NCBI GenBank assembly: GCA_001829495.1
Contig: MIBJ01000045.1
Location: forward strand, 29,140 to 93,139
Direction: 5' to 3'
From: Spirochaetes bacterium RBG_16_49_21
Lineage (GTDB): Bacteria > Spirochaetota > UBA4802 > UBA5550
Length of the DNA: 64,000 nt
The position numbers and the translations under genes were made by a program. The first letter of the stretch is position 1; each line of letters opens with the position of its first letter. The notes beneath the pieces are model-generated. The model ran no database searches, was not told where the DNA came from, and was given only the letters and a program-made list of their open reading frames with translations. Below are positions 43,090-51,858 of the stretch, piece after piece.

Positions 43090-43842
43090 TTACAGAACGG
43101 CGATCGGGCCACGGGCTCTTCCTTCTATGATTTGTTTTACATATACATTGTCGGTCTGCTTGAATTCATCGGGCGAACCGGAAAAAATTATTTTTCCCTC
43201 ATGAAGCATCGCAATTCTATCCGCGAGCCTCAAGGCGGATTTTATGTCATGGGTTACGACGATAGATGTGATGGCGAAGGCATCCCTCATTTTTTTTATG
43301 AGGCGGTCGACGGCGCCGCCGGTAATCGCGTCAACGCCGGTGGTGGGCTCGTCATAGAGCATGATCTCCGGCCTGAGCGCGATGGATCTGGCCAGTCCCA
43401 CGCGCTTCTGCATGCCGCCGGAAATCTCCGCGGGAGACTTGTCTTCAATGTCCCTGAGCCCCACGTTCTCGAGCATTTCCGGCACGATGTTCCGTATCTG
43501 TTCCTCCGGAATTTTTTTTCTCCTCAACCCAAAGGCGATGTTATCGTAGATGTTGAGGGAGTCGAACAGCGCTGCTCCCTGGAAGAGTATCCCGTATTTC
43601 GACAATATCCTCCGCCTCGTTTCAGCGCTTGCGCCGGTAAATTCCTCGCCGTCCACGAATATTTTCCCGCTGTCCGGCGCAAGTATCCCGATGAGGTTTT
43701 TTAAAATCACTGACTTTCCTACACCGCTTATCCCGATGATGCAGAGTATCTCGCTTTCATAAACGGTGAGATCAAGCCCGTCAAGAACCACCTTGGCGCC
43801 GAACGACTTGTGCAGATCCTGTATGACTATTTTTTCTTTCAT
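43090..43842 (-). CDS. ABC transporter ATP-binding protein, MlaF-like
   Basis: A 250-residue ABC ATPase: Walker A GISGVGKS, Q-loop region LFQGAALFDSL, signature ISGGMQKRVGLARS, Walker B MLYDEPTTGVD, and H-loop VVTHD. The GAALFDSLNIYDNIAFGLR and SGGMQKR forms are typical of MlaF/Ttg2A subunits that drive phospholipid movement between membranes. No MlaE permease or MlaD gene is adjacent, so its partners would be elsewhere. Single gene on the minus strand, followed by a MITE-like element upstream of its start. Confidence 0.85.
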   Translation of the reverse strand: MKEKIVIQDLHKSFGAKVVLDGLDLTVYESEILCIIGISGVGKSVILKNLIGILAPDSGKIFVDGEEFTGASAETRRRILSKYGILFQGAALFDSLNIYDNIAFGLRRKKIPEEQIRNIVPEMLENVGLRDIEDKSPAEISGGMQKRVGLARSIALRPEIMLYDEPTTGVDAITGGAVDRLIKKMRDAFAITSIVVTHDIKSALRLADRIAMLHEGKIIFSGSPDEFKQTDNVYVKQIIEGRARGPIAVL

Positions 43843-43856
43843 CTCAGCCCGTAGAT

Positions 43857-43955
43857 TAGACTTATTGTATAACTAAATTATAATTTAAATTTGCCCCCGC
43901 CGCCTTCGGCGGCGGGGGCAAATTTAAATATTATTGCAGTTTTGCAACAAGTCTA
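43857..43955. repeat. MITE-like element, full copy
   Basis: Ends TAGACTTATTGTATAACTAA and TTTTGCAACAAGTCTA; core hairpin TTGCCCCCGCCGCC, TTC loop, complement (43891-43921), flanked by an inverted TTTAAAT pair. Nearly symmetrical over 99 bases. It lies between the divergent ABC ATPase and bpt genes. Confidence 0.88.
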
Positions 43956-44095
43956 TTAATTAATGCATGAATTGTCTATTATGTCAATCAGTTTATGGAT
44001 TATGTCGCATAATTTTCCCCTTTTTGGATCACTCAATAATTTTCTTGCAATTTCCTCTGGCCGCATCGTTTATCGACAAGGAAGGTGTTAGAGCC

Positions 44096-44791
44096 ATGAT
44101 ACTCCTTCAAGGACCCCGGCTGAGCTATTTTCTATCCTGCCCGTACATTCGGGACGAGGAGTGCCGGTTCGAATATTTTTACGCCAATAACCTGGACGGT
44201 ACCGACCTTGATGAGCTCCTCAGGCTCGGGTGGAGAAAATTCGGCGAGTATTATTTTCGGCCAAGCTGCGGAAGCTGCCGCCGCTGCATTCCCCTGCGGG
44301 TTCTGGTGCAGGAGTTTAAGCCCACCAAGACCCAGAGAAGGGTCATGAGAAAATGCGCGGGCCTAATGGTGCGGTTCGGAGGGCTGGACTACCGTGATGA
44401 GATATTTGATATATACCGGGACCACTCCCGTACCAGATTCGGAATGGAGAGCTCTCCTGAGGAGTTTTTCGCCACTTTCTATACAAAGTCGTGCCCGGCC
44501 ATGCAGTCTGAATATTTCCTTGATGAAAAATTGATCGCCGCTGGCTTTATCGATATATCAACTGACTCCTTAAGTTCGGTATATTTCGCGTATCGTACCG
44601 CATATGAGCGGTACCGCCTGGGCACCTACAGCGTCCTCAAAGAGGTTGAATATGCTGCAATAAAAGGCTTGAAATATTATTATCTCGGCTATTACGTAAG
44701 GGATAACCGGAGCATGGCTTATAAGAATCATTTTCATCCTAACGAAAAATTCGATTGGGAAAGCCGGGAGTGGGTCAGGGAAGGAACATGA
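44096..44791 (+). CDS. bpt: Aspartate/glutamate leucyltransferase (N-degron)
   Basis: Transfers an amino acid, probably leucine, from charged tRNA to N-terminal acidic residues, making ClpS-recognised N-degrons. The 231-residue product has the family motifs CGSCRRCIPLRV (Cys cluster), FKPTKTQRRV, and the GNAT-like C-terminal YFAYRTAYERYRLGTYSVL and YYLGYYV. The frame is open to 43967, but the ATG at 44096 starts the family-like MILLQGPRLSYFLS with AAGGAAGG upstream. clpS and clpA follow on the same strand, which fits the pathway. Whether it is Bpt or an arginyl-transferase cannot be told from sequence alone. Confidence 0.9.
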   Translation: MILLQGPRLSYFLSCPYIRDEECRFEYFYANNLDGTDLDELLRLGWRKFGEYYFRPSCGSCRRCIPLRVLVQEFKPTKTQRRVMRKCAGLMVRFGGLDYRDEIFDIYRDHSRTRFGMESSPEEFFATFYTKSCPAMQSEYFLDEKLIAAGFIDISTDSLSSVYFAYRTAYERYRLGTYSVLKEVEYAAIKGLKYYYLGYYVRDNRSMAYKNHFHPNEKFDWESREWVREGT

Positions 44792-44814
44792 ATCGACAAT
44801 TTCGGTGAAAATAG

Positions 44815-44843
44815 TGTACAAAATGATATTTTATATGTATTAT
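44815..44843 (+). promoter_or_regulatory. Possible promoter for clpS-clpA
   Basis: TGTACA (44815-44820) and TATTAT (44838-44843) with 17 bases between, in the AT-rich 85-base gap between bpt and clpS. It would allow clpSA expression separate from bpt. Confidence 0.4.
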
Positions 44844-44876
44844 TAATAAAAGTGCCTGCATGTTTGGAGGATGATT

Positions 44877-45200
44877 ATGCCAGATAATTCAGGTGCTGAT
44901 GATCAGCTTGATGAAGATCTGAGCCTGAAGACGGAGAAGAAGCTCGATGAGCCGAAGATGTACCGTGTTTTTCTCCACAATGACCACTATACCACCATGG
45001 ATTTCGTGGTGGAGGTGCTGGTAAAGATTTTTCATATGCCTGCTGCTAAGGCAACGCAGATCATGCTTGACGTTCATAAAAAGGGGATTGGAATCTGCGG
45101 GGTGTACACCTATGATATCGCCATCACGAAGGTCACGCAGGTCCATCAGATGGCGCAGGCGAGGATGTTCCCGCTTAAATGCTCATACGAGGAAGTGTAA
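44877..45200 (+). CDS. clpS: ClpS adaptor protein
   Basis: ClpS binds N-degron substrates and hands them to ClpA. The 107-residue protein has an acidic flexible N-terminus, then MYRVFLHNDHYTTMDFVV (hydrophobic N-degron pocket, with the conserved HND turn), MLDVHKKG and a family-like C-terminus. The start at 44877 has GGAGG six bases upstream; an ATG two codons earlier touches that site. Its stop overlaps the clpA ATG by one base (TAATG), so both are coupled. Confidence 0.94.
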   Translation: MPDNSGADDQLDEDLSLKTEKKLDEPKMYRVFLHNDHYTTMDFVVEVLVKIFHMPAAKATQIMLDVHKKGIGICGVYTYDIAITKVTQVHQMAQARMFPLKCSYEEV

Positions 45201-47458
45201 TGGAAATAAATCATGAGTTGAATAATATACTGATGGCTGCCTTTGAGGAGGCAAAACGCCGCAAGCATGAGTATCTCACGCCGGAGCATGTCCTGTACGC
45301 CTCGCTGTACAATGACGTGGGGAGAGACATCATTGAGGGGGGCGGAGGCGACACGAAGAGCCTGATTAATCGGATTGAGGATTTTTTCAACAAGCATATA
45401 GCCACGGTCGAGAACGACGAGCCGGTACAATCAGTGGGATTCAAAAGCGTGCTTGAGCGGGCGATCTGGCACACCACATCGGCACAGAAGGATGAGCTTG
45501 ACGTGAGCGACGTGCTGGTTTCCATATTCGACGAGGCTGAGTCGTTCGCCGCCTATTTTTTACAGGAAGAGGGAATCACCCGCTACGGACTTTTGAATTA
45601 CATATCGCATGGCGTTCCCCAATATCCCCGTGAAATGGATTTTGAATCGGAGCCGTCCGAGGAACAGGAGGTTGAGCGGGAGCCAAAGGATAAAAAATCC
45701 CCGGGCAAAAGGGCCGTCGAGTCTTTCACCACCGATCTAACCGCCAAGGCGAAGGCCGGCGAGCTTGATCCGCTCATCGGCAGGGAGGATATTATCGAGC
45801 GCACGATCCAGGTACTGTGCCGGCGGATAAAGAACAACCCGATACACGTGGGCGATCCGGGCGTGGGCAAAACCGCGATCACCGAAGGACTTGCCCAGTT
45901 CATAGCCAGGGGCGAGGTGCCCAAGCCGATTAAGGGATCGCGGATATTTTCTCTCGACATGGGCTCGCTCATCGCCGGTACCCGCTTCAGGGGGGACTTT
46001 GAGGAGCGGATGAAGCGGGTCATCTCGGAGCTCCAGAACATGAAGAACGTGATCCTGTTTATCGATGAGATACACACGGTTGTGGGAGCCGGCGCCGTGT
46101 CCGGCGGATCAATGGACGCCTCCAATATGCTCAAGCCCCTCCTTTCTTCGGGCAAAGTCAAATGCATCGGCTCAACCACGTATGAGGAGTATAAGAAATA
46201 TTTCGACAAGGACCGCGCGCTCTCGCGGCGGTTCCAGAAGATAGAGATACCGGAAACGGCCATTGAGGAGACCTACAAGATACTTCTCGGACTGAAAGAC
46301 CGGTATGCGGAGTATCATGACGTGGAATATTCAGACGAGGCACTGCGCTCGGCGGTTGAGCTGTCGGCGAAATACATCAACGACCGCTATCTTCCGGATA
46401 AGGCGATCGACGTCATCGACGAGGCCGGCGCTTTTTCCCGCATGACCAGGGGAGAGGGGGACGATACAAGCGCCATCACGGTGCATGACATTGAGCGGAT
46501 TGTGGCCAAGATCGCGAAGATACCGGAGAAGAGCGTAACCTCCTCCGAAATGAGCAGGCTCAGGGACATTGAGCTCGAGCTTAAAAAGCAGATTTTCGGC
46601 CAGAGTGCGGCGATCGCGCACGTGTGTGAGGCAATCAAGCGGAGCCGGGCCGGGTTCGGCAACCCGGACCGCCCTATCGCCTCGTTTCTTTTCGTGGGCC
46701 CGACCGGCGTGGGCAAGACCGAGCTCGCCCGCCAGCTTGCAGGCACCCTCGGCGTTAAGCTCCATCGCTTCGACATGAGCGAATACCAGGAAAAGCACAC
46801 GGTCGCGCGGCTTATCGGCGCGCCCCCCGGCTACGTCGGTTACGAGGAGGGGGGGCTCCTGACCGAGGGTATCAGGAAGTCACCCTATGCCGTGCTTCTG
46901 CTTGATGAAATTGAAAAGGCTCATCAGGATATATACAACACCCTTCTTCAAATCATGGACTACGCCACGCTCACGGATAATACCGGCAAAAAGGCCGATT
47001 TCCGCAATGTCATTATCATCATGACCTCAAACGCAGGAGCCCGCGAGATCGGCAAGGCGCAGATGGGCTTTGAAGAGCGGAAGATCACCGAGACCGCGAT
47101 AAAGGACGCGGTCGACCGCATATTCTCCCCCGAATTCCGCAACCGGCTGGACGCTGTCGTTAAGTTCAACGACCTCGATGAGGAAATCATCGTCCAGATC
47201 GTGAGGAAATCGATCAACCTCTTCCGTCAGCAGCTGGCAGAGAAGCGCGTCACCCTGGAGGTCACCGAGGAATGCTACCGGTGGCTCGGAAGGAAAGGCT
47301 ATTCTCCCAAGTTCGGCGCGCGGGAGATCGACCGCCTGCTCCAGGATAAGATCAAGAGATTTTTCGTCGACGAAGTTCTCTTCGGGGCGCTCGCCGGCGG
47401 CGGCACCGCATCAGCTGATATAGAAAATGACGATGTGAAGATTACGGTAAAGAATTAA
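45200..47458 (+). CDS. clpA: ClpA ATP-dependent unfoldase
   Basis: AAA+ unfoldase that feeds substrates to ClpP. The 752-residue protein has an N-domain (MEINHELNNILMAAFEEAK, LTPEHVLYASL), D1 with Walker A GDPGVGKTAI and a VGAGAVSGGSMDASN loop, and D2 with Walker A GPTGVGKTELA, DMSEYQEKHTVARLIGAPPGYVGYEEGG. No ClpB-type coiled-coil middle domain; the ClpS pairing favours ClpA over ClpC. The D1 motif reads IHVGDPGVGKT where GESGVGKT is usual, a mild change. ATG at 45200 overlaps the clpS stop; a longer frame inside clpS is rejected. Confidence 0.95.
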   Translation: MEINHELNNILMAAFEEAKRRKHEYLTPEHVLYASLYNDVGRDIIEGGGGDTKSLINRIEDFFNKHIATVENDEPVQSVGFKSVLERAIWHTTSAQKDELDVSDVLVSIFDEAESFAAYFLQEEGITRYGLLNYISHGVPQYPREMDFESEPSEEQEVEREPKDKKSPGKRAVESFTTDLTAKAKAGELDPLIGREDIIERTIQVLCRRIKNNPIHVGDPGVGKTAITEGLAQFIARGEVPKPIKGSRIFSLDMGSLIAGTRFRGDFEERMKRVISELQNMKNVILFIDEIHTVVGAGAVSGGSMDASNMLKPLLSSGKVKCIGSTTYEEYKKYFDKDRALSRRFQKIEIPETAIEETYKILLGLKDRYAEYHDVEYSDEALRSAVELSAKYINDRYLPDKAIDVIDEAGAFSRMTRGEGDDTSAITVHDIERIVAKIAKIPEKSVTSSEMSRLRDIELELKKQIFGQSAAIAHVCEAIKRSRAGFGNPDRPIASFLFVGPTGVGKTELARQLAGTLGVKLHRFDMSEYQEKHTVARLIGAPPGYVGYEEGGLLTEGIRKSPYAVLLLDEIEKAHQDIYNTLLQIMDYATLTDNTGKKADFRNVIIIMTSNAGAREIGKAQMGFEERKITETAIKDAVDRIFSPEFRNRLDAVVKFNDLDEEIIVQIVRKSINLFRQQLAEKRVTLEVTEECYRWLGRKGYSPKFGAREIDRLLQDKIKRFFVDEVLFGALAGGGTASADIENDDVKITVKN

Positions 47459-47467
47459 TTCATTCTC

Positions 47468-47555
47468 TCATGCCCCCCAACCCCCCGGAGGACTAACAAC
47501 TACCCACAAGTGTGTAAGCAAGGGAGATAAGAAGATAGAAGAGATGATAGAGATA
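47468..47555. repeat. Partial G/C-run repeat plus CTACCC...GATAGAGATA repeat
   Basis: CATGCCCCCCAACCCCCCGG at 47469-47488 is a half copy of the 35192 family. From 47500, CTACCCACAAGTGTGTAAG and then AGATAGAAGAGATGATAGAG match, in reverse orientation, the segment at 54004-54067. Both lie between the convergent clpA and AI-2E permease genes; no gene is seen. Confidence 0.65.
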
Positions 47556-47604
47556 CATTTTTAGCGGAATATTGTTAAAATTGAAGAGGAAAAACAATCT
47601 GAAT

Positions 47605-48714
47605 CTACGCTTCCGGAGCTTCGGTCATTAATTGTTTATCATGGCCGTCCGCATCGTACTCTCCGAGTATTTTGTAGATTTCCCAAAAGGAATAAAAGAG
47701 CGTGAGGAGGAGAGGTCCGATAAAAACTCCGTGAAGGTTGAAAGCCTGTAAGCTTCCGATAAGAAGGAAGAAAAAGACGAGCGGGTGAAAATTAAGCCTT
47801 TTACCGAAAACCTTCGGCTTTACGACATTCTCCAGCAGGAGATAAAATCCCAGGCACCATATCCCGAGGAACAGGGCCGCCAGATACGATTCCTCGAAGA
47901 TCAGATACAGCACGGCCGGGACCCAGACCAGACTGGTACCTATGATCGGAATCAGTGACAGGATCGCGGCTATGCTTCCTCCGAGGACGGCTGCCGGAAC
48001 AGCGGCGATGAAAAGCCCGATGCCTACCATGAGGCCCTGGAGCAGCATGATAAGGATGTTCCCGGCGAGGAGCACCCTGACGACTTCTTTCAATCGGTTG
48101 ATGACGCTTTTCTCCAGATCCTCGGGGAAGGGAAGCGTTTTATAAAAAAGGGATTCGAGCCGATATCCGTCTTTAAATAAAAAGAAGAGGATAAGGAGCA
48201 GAAAGAAGAAATTAATAATGAATCTCAGGGGATATGCGATGACGGCCTGGGCGCTTGACAGCGCCTTGCCGGATAAATTCCGGACGATATCCGTCGCTTT
48301 GCCGACAATATTGGATGAGTCTATATTCAAATAACCGGCCAGCTTCTGGACATAATAGCTGTGGTAAATCTGCTCAATGACGCCTTCTTTGATCTCACTT
48401 TGCACAATTTTATACAGCTGAAACACCTGGTCCACTATTGCCATCGTCAGGAAAAAAATGGGGAGCAGGATAAGGGCAACCATGAGGAATATCATGATAC
48501 CCGAGCTCACGCCCCGGTGTTTGATGAATCGCAGGAGAAAATCATACACCGGCCGCAGGGCCATATACATCATGACTGAATACAAAAAAGGCCAGAAAAA
48601 ATAGCGAAATACAAAAATAAGGGCCGCGATCACGGATCCGAAAAAAATGAAAAAGAGAATTCGCAATGTCCTGTTGCGGTGCAGTTCAAAATAAGAATCT
48701 CTCTTTACCATCAT
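47605..48714 (-). CDS. AI-2E family permease
   Basis: A 369-residue inner-membrane protein of the AI-2E/PerM (UPF0118) exporter family: two N-terminal helices (ILFFIFFGSVIAALIFVF, WPFLYSVMMYMALRPVYD), a central soluble segment (~90-170), then about five helices with the motif LGGSIAAILSLIPIIGTSLVWVP. Members export autoinducer-2 or move sodium/protons; substrate is not predictable. No separate ribosome-binding site is visible; its ATG overlaps the stop of the small upstream gene (TAATG), so translation is coupled. Confidence 0.88.
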   Translation of the reverse strand: MMVKRDSYFELHRNRTLRILFFIFFGSVIAALIFVFRYFFWPFLYSVMMYMALRPVYDFLLRFIKHRGVSSGIMIFLMVALILLPIFFLTMAIVDQVFQLYKIVQSEIKEGVIEQIYHSYYVQKLAGYLNIDSSNIVGKATDIVRNLSGKALSSAQAVIAYPLRFIINFFFLLLILFFLFKDGYRLESLFYKTLPFPEDLEKSVINRLKEVVRVLLAGNILIMLLQGLMVGIGLFIAAVPAAVLGGSIAAILSLIPIIGTSLVWVPAVLYLIFEESYLAALFLGIWCLGFYLLLENVVKPKVFGKRLNFHPLVFFFLLIGSLQAFNLHGVFIGPLLLTLFYSFWEIYKILGEYDADGHDKQLMTEAPEA

Positions 48715-48878
48715 TATTTTGTCAGATAGTGAGATAGATCAGTAGCGATTCTGGTGATTGCATGCTCAAGATAGGACTTATCAGAGATTTTTTTCTTGTA
48801 TTCCCTGATCTTGTCAGAATCAACATCCCTGTTTTCCCGCTTTATCTCACGATCATCCTTTTTCATGAGATCTCCCAT
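48714..48878 (-). CDS. Small FlgM-like protein coupled to AI-2E permease
   Basis: A short charged protein (54 residues from ATG 48878) ending VDSDKIREYKKKISDKSYL and a helix IATDLSHYLTK. The pattern of a D-K-I-x-E-x-K-K-x-I helix followed by a Tyr and an IA helix resembles the C-terminal sigma28-binding region of FlgM anti-sigma factors, but the match is weak. Two other starts are possible: GTG 48896 with AAGGAGG five bases before it, and ATG 48926 with no site. ATG 48878 has GGGAGG at five bases. The stop overlaps the permease start. Confidence 0.5.
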   Translation of the reverse strand: MGDLMKKDDREIKRENRDVDSDKIREYKKKISDKSYLEHAITRIATDLSHYLTK

Positions 48879-48926
48879 AAAAACCTCCCGGGACACCCAT
48901 TCCTCCTTGAATTGGGTTTTGCCCAT

Positions 48927-49463
48927 TTTAAATTCGGCAGGATGTGAGCGAAACTTTAGTATTTTTTTAGGAAAATGTATGGAGATGCTTCCATGCGTGA
49001 ATTAAATTTAGGACTCAAGAGTCTCTCTTCCCTTCGCAACTAATTATTGCCCATATCTCATGCCCCCCAACCCCCTGAGGGGGGCTTACCTCATCCCCCC
49101 CTTCCCCCCTTCTCCTTAATAAGAGAAGGGGGGTGAATAAAGTTTATAGTTTTAAGCTCCCCTCTCCAATTTGGAGAGGGGCTGGGGGTGAGGTCAAGTC
49201 CCCCTCCGGGATTTAGGGGGCCGAGGAGCTTGAATTAAGGATCTGGGTAATGATTAGTTCATGAGGAGGGAAGCCATTCCATCAGAAAAGTGGAATGAGC
49301 AGGATTAACAGGATAATTTGGACGCACGCTGCATTGACTGCCGTGTAAAATTTTTCGATCTGCCCGGTAAATAATTGACAAGCCTCTGAAAGTCTTCTTA
49401 TATTATACTATAAATTAGATTAGTGGCGTACAATCGCAGTCCGGGGTTGTCTAGAAGAGGGAC
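48927..49463. repeat. Repeat-rich intergenic region with nested G/C-run elements
   Basis: No gene is seen in these 537 bases. From 49061 an outer element starts GCCCCCCAACCCCCTGAGGG; its other end, GTCCCCCTCCGGGATTTAGG, is at about 49199-49218. An inner element from about 49089 (CCTCATCCCCCC) to 49194 (GGGTGAGGT), with two hairpins, interrupts it, so one repeat has inserted into another. The rest, before 49464, is unremarkable AT-rich sequence. Confidence 0.65.
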
Positions 49464-50138
49464 ATGTTTGACATCAGAGATTATTTTGAGAATGAATATA
49501 AGCTTTCGGGCGTGCGGCCCGACATCGTCAATATAGACGACGATATAAGCCATGATATCACCAATCTCCTTTCCAACCGCTTCAGCAGCCTGTACCGGCG
49601 GGACCGGTACAAGCACCGGGACAGCGGGATCGAGATAATTTATCCGAGCCTGCGGTATCCCGAAAACACCCGCCTTCTGCTGAATCCGGACAGAATTCGC
49701 TACCTCCTCTCGTTCTATCCCCACAAGGCCGACTTTTGCCGGGTCGATAAAATCGTTATGCGTCCCCGCTACATCGAGATCGGCAACGTGGAGCTCATAT
49801 CCCTCTATTTGAGGCGGAAAAAGATACTGGTACTGTATCTGTTTCACCCTCACTTTTATAAGATGCGGTACGCCGGCCCCGGCGGATGCGATGGCGAATG
49901 TGATGAAGACGAAATAAACCTCGGCACGATCATGGCGGGCAAGCTCATGGGCGGCACCTTCCGGATTGATGATAATGCCGGCATCTATGTCCACCCCCTC
50001 TGGTATCTCCTGTCGACCATAGGCTACGGCAATGACGACGGGATAGACAAATTTTTCATCAAGAAAGAGTCCGTCAACGACACGATGTATGAAATCCTGA
50101 ATGACGTTTCCTTCTATTACTCGCGGCACGGTTACTGA
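49464..50138 (+). CDS. Conserved-looking protein of unknown function
   Basis: A 224-residue soluble protein with no signal peptide. It is rich in Tyr, Arg and Asp, with RPRYIEIGNVELISLYLRRK, LYLFHPHFYKMRYAGPGGCDG and a short acidic loop ECDEDE. The C-terminus holds HPLWYLLSTIGYGNDDGIDK. No family is recognised. GAGGG lies two bases before the ATG, close but usable. Five bases separate its stop from the PHP gene, so they form an operon. Confidence 0.6.
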   Translation: MFDIRDYFENEYKLSGVRPDIVNIDDDISHDITNLLSNRFSSLYRRDRYKHRDSGIEIIYPSLRYPENTRLLLNPDRIRYLLSFYPHKADFCRVDKIVMRPRYIEIGNVELISLYLRRKKILVLYLFHPHFYKMRYAGPGGCDGECDEDEINLGTIMAGKLMGGTFRIDDNAGIYVHPLWYLLSTIGYGNDDGIDKFFIKKESVNDTMYEILNDVSFYYSRHGY

Positions 50139-50143
50139 TAAGC

Positions 50144-50932
50144 ATGGTTGATTATCATATGCATACACCGCTCTGCGGCCATGCATCCGGGTCCGCGGAT
50201 GAATATGTGGAGTCTGCGATAGCCGGGGGTTTCCGGGAGATAGGCTTTTCCGATCATGCGCCGATGCCGGAAGGGCTCCGAAAAGGGATTTCAATGTCCC
50301 CCGATGAAGCTGAAGGATATGTCAGCTCCATCGAGGCGATCAAACAGGAGTATGGGGGCAAAATCAAGGTGAGACTCGGCTTTGAGGTCGATTTTCCCCT
50401 TTTTGAAAGCTTCGACGAAAAATATTTAACCGATGCGCGGATCGACTATCTTATCGGATCCTGCCACTTTGTCGACGGCTGGGCCTTTGATCATCCCGCT
50501 CACATCGACGGCTACAACGGCAGGGATATCGACGATCTGTATGATCGATATTATTCCCAGCTTGAGGGGCTCGTCGAGTCCGGTCTCTTCGATATCGTGG
50601 GCCACTTCGACCTGGTGAAAAAATTCGGATACCGGCCGAAAAAAGATTTTAGCCGTACAATCGAAAAGATCGCCGGAATAGCCGCTGCGAAGAAGGTCGC
50701 CGTTGAGATCAACACCAACGGCATCTCCCATCCGGTCCGCGAGATATATCCATCCGATAAAATCATCGGGATTCTGTTTGACCGCAATGTCGCGGTCACC
50801 TTCGGCTCGGACGCCCATTCCCCTGATCGGGTAGGATACCGGTTCACAGAGGCGGCGGAAAAAATTAGGAGAGCCGGATACCGGAAGATCTGCGGATTTT
50901 CCGGAAGAAAGCGGTATGATATTGTTTTGTAA
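50144..50932 (+). CDS. hisK: Histidinol-phosphatase, PHP family
   Basis: Metal-dependent phosphatase of the PHP fold that hydrolyses histidinol phosphate in histidine synthesis. The 262-residue chain has the metal-site motifs DYHMHTPLCGHA, GFSDHAP, GFEVDF, GSCHFVDGWAFDHP, GHFDLVKKF, and SDAHSPDRVG near the end. This is the HisK-type (COG1387) enzyme, not the HAD-type HisB domain. Other PHP phosphoesterases share motifs, so the substrate is likely but not proved. No other his genes are in the window. Confidence 0.85.
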   Translation: MVDYHMHTPLCGHASGSADEYVESAIAGGFREIGFSDHAPMPEGLRKGISMSPDEAEGYVSSIEAIKQEYGGKIKVRLGFEVDFPLFESFDEKYLTDARIDYLIGSCHFVDGWAFDHPAHIDGYNGRDIDDLYDRYYSQLEGLVESGLFDIVGHFDLVKKFGYRPKKDFSRTIEKIAGIAAAKKVAVEINTNGISHPVREIYPSDKIIGILFDRNVAVTFGSDAHSPDRVGYRFTEAAEKIRRAGYRKICGFSGRKRYDIVL

Positions 50933-50933
50933 A

Positions 50934-51111
50934 GTAACTATTCAGCTATTGGGAAAATTCTCGCAAAGATTGACCTCATCCCCCCCACCCCCCTTCTCCT
51001 CAATAAGAGAAGGGGGGTGCATAAAGCTTATAGGTATAATCACCCCCTCTCCATTTGGAGAGGGGGCCGGGGGGTGAGGTCAGGCTTCGCGAGAAATAAC
51101 TGACCAGTTAC
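50934..51111. repeat. Composite element: GTAACT/CTCGCAAAG ends around a G/C-run core
   Basis: Left end GTAACTATTCAGCTATTGGG then TTCTCGCAAAG; right end CTTCGCGAGAAATAACTGAC then CAGTTAC, its imperfect complement. The core starts GACCTCATCCCC and ends GGGTGAGGTC with two hairpins, i.e. a copy of the 3065 element. The right end stops nine bases before the pgeF ATG. Confidence 0.85.
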
Positions 51112-51120
51112 CATAAATTT

Positions 51121-51858
51121 ATGACTTTTTTTAAACAGATCAACGATGGAGTCCTTGAGGTGAACTCCCTCCCTGCCGGCCTGCATATCGGCGTGATAGC
51201 AAAGAGAGCGAATACCGTTGACTATAGCTTGGATTCGGACGATATCCGGGCCGGCGAAGGGAGGCTCATTCAGGGAATCGTCGGGAACGGGAGCACAAAG
51301 ATTCTGATGCTCAATCAGATGCACGGGGACGCCATACTTTCCATAGAGGCTCCGCCGGCGGAAGAGTTTTATATCGCCGGAGATGCGGACGGCCTTATCA
51401 CCCCGCTTCAGAACGTCTGCTTGGTGATACGGAGCGCCGACTGCGTCCCGGTGTTCGCCTATGACAGGGCACAAGGCGTTCTCGGCGCCGCTCATTCCGG
51501 ATGGAGGGGATCCCGACTTTCGGTCGCACGGAAGCTCGTGCGGGAGATGAAGGAAAGATACGGCTCGGAATATAGTGAGGTGCTTATATTCATTCTTCCG
51601 TCCATCGGACCCGAGTCATACGCCGTGCGCCGGGACGTGGCCGGCCTCTTCCCCTCGGACATCTCGCAGAAGGACGGCATCCTCTATTTAAATTTGTGGC
51701 GGAATATCGAACGCAGCCTCAGGGAGGAAGGCATACCGGCAGGGAATATTTTAAATAGCGGCGTGTGCACGCTTAAAAACAAAACAGAATTTTTCTCCTA
51801 CCGGGGAGGCGATACGGGGCGGAACTTAAATTACGGTGGTTTTATTTCATCACCCTGA
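51121..51858 (+). CDS. pgeF: Peptidoglycan editing factor / multicopper-type purine nucleoside phosphorylase-like protein
   Basis: A 245-residue protein of the YfiH/PgeF (DUF152) family. It has NQMHGDA, RSADCVPVF and AAHSGWRGS, whose His, Cys and His form the zinc-containing active site. Members process mis-incorporated residues in cell-wall precursors and also act on purine nucleosides, so both roles are possible. No strong ribosome-binding site is present: a repeat element ends nine bases upstream. Confidence 0.9.
   Translation: MTFFKQINDGVLEVNSLPAGLHIGVIAKRANTVDYSLDSDDIRAGEGRLIQGIVGNGSTKILMLNQMHGDAILSIEAPPAEEFYIAGDADGLITPLQNVCLVIRSADCVPVFAYDRAQGVLGAAHSGWRGSRLSVARKLVREMKERYGSEYSEVLIFILPSIGPESYAVRRDVAGLFPSDISQKDGILYLNLWRNIERSLREEGIPAGNILNSGVCTLKNKTEFFSYRGGDTGRNLNYGGFISSP

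Noticed and set aside
43967-44095. N-terminal extension of bpt
   Set aside because: It is hydrophobic and Cys-rich, unlike the family start, and the ATG at 44096 has a ribosome-binding site.
48927-49463. tRNA or small RNA gene in repeat-rich gaps
   Set aside because: No T-loop GGTTCGA pattern, CCA end or cloverleaf could be found in any gap.
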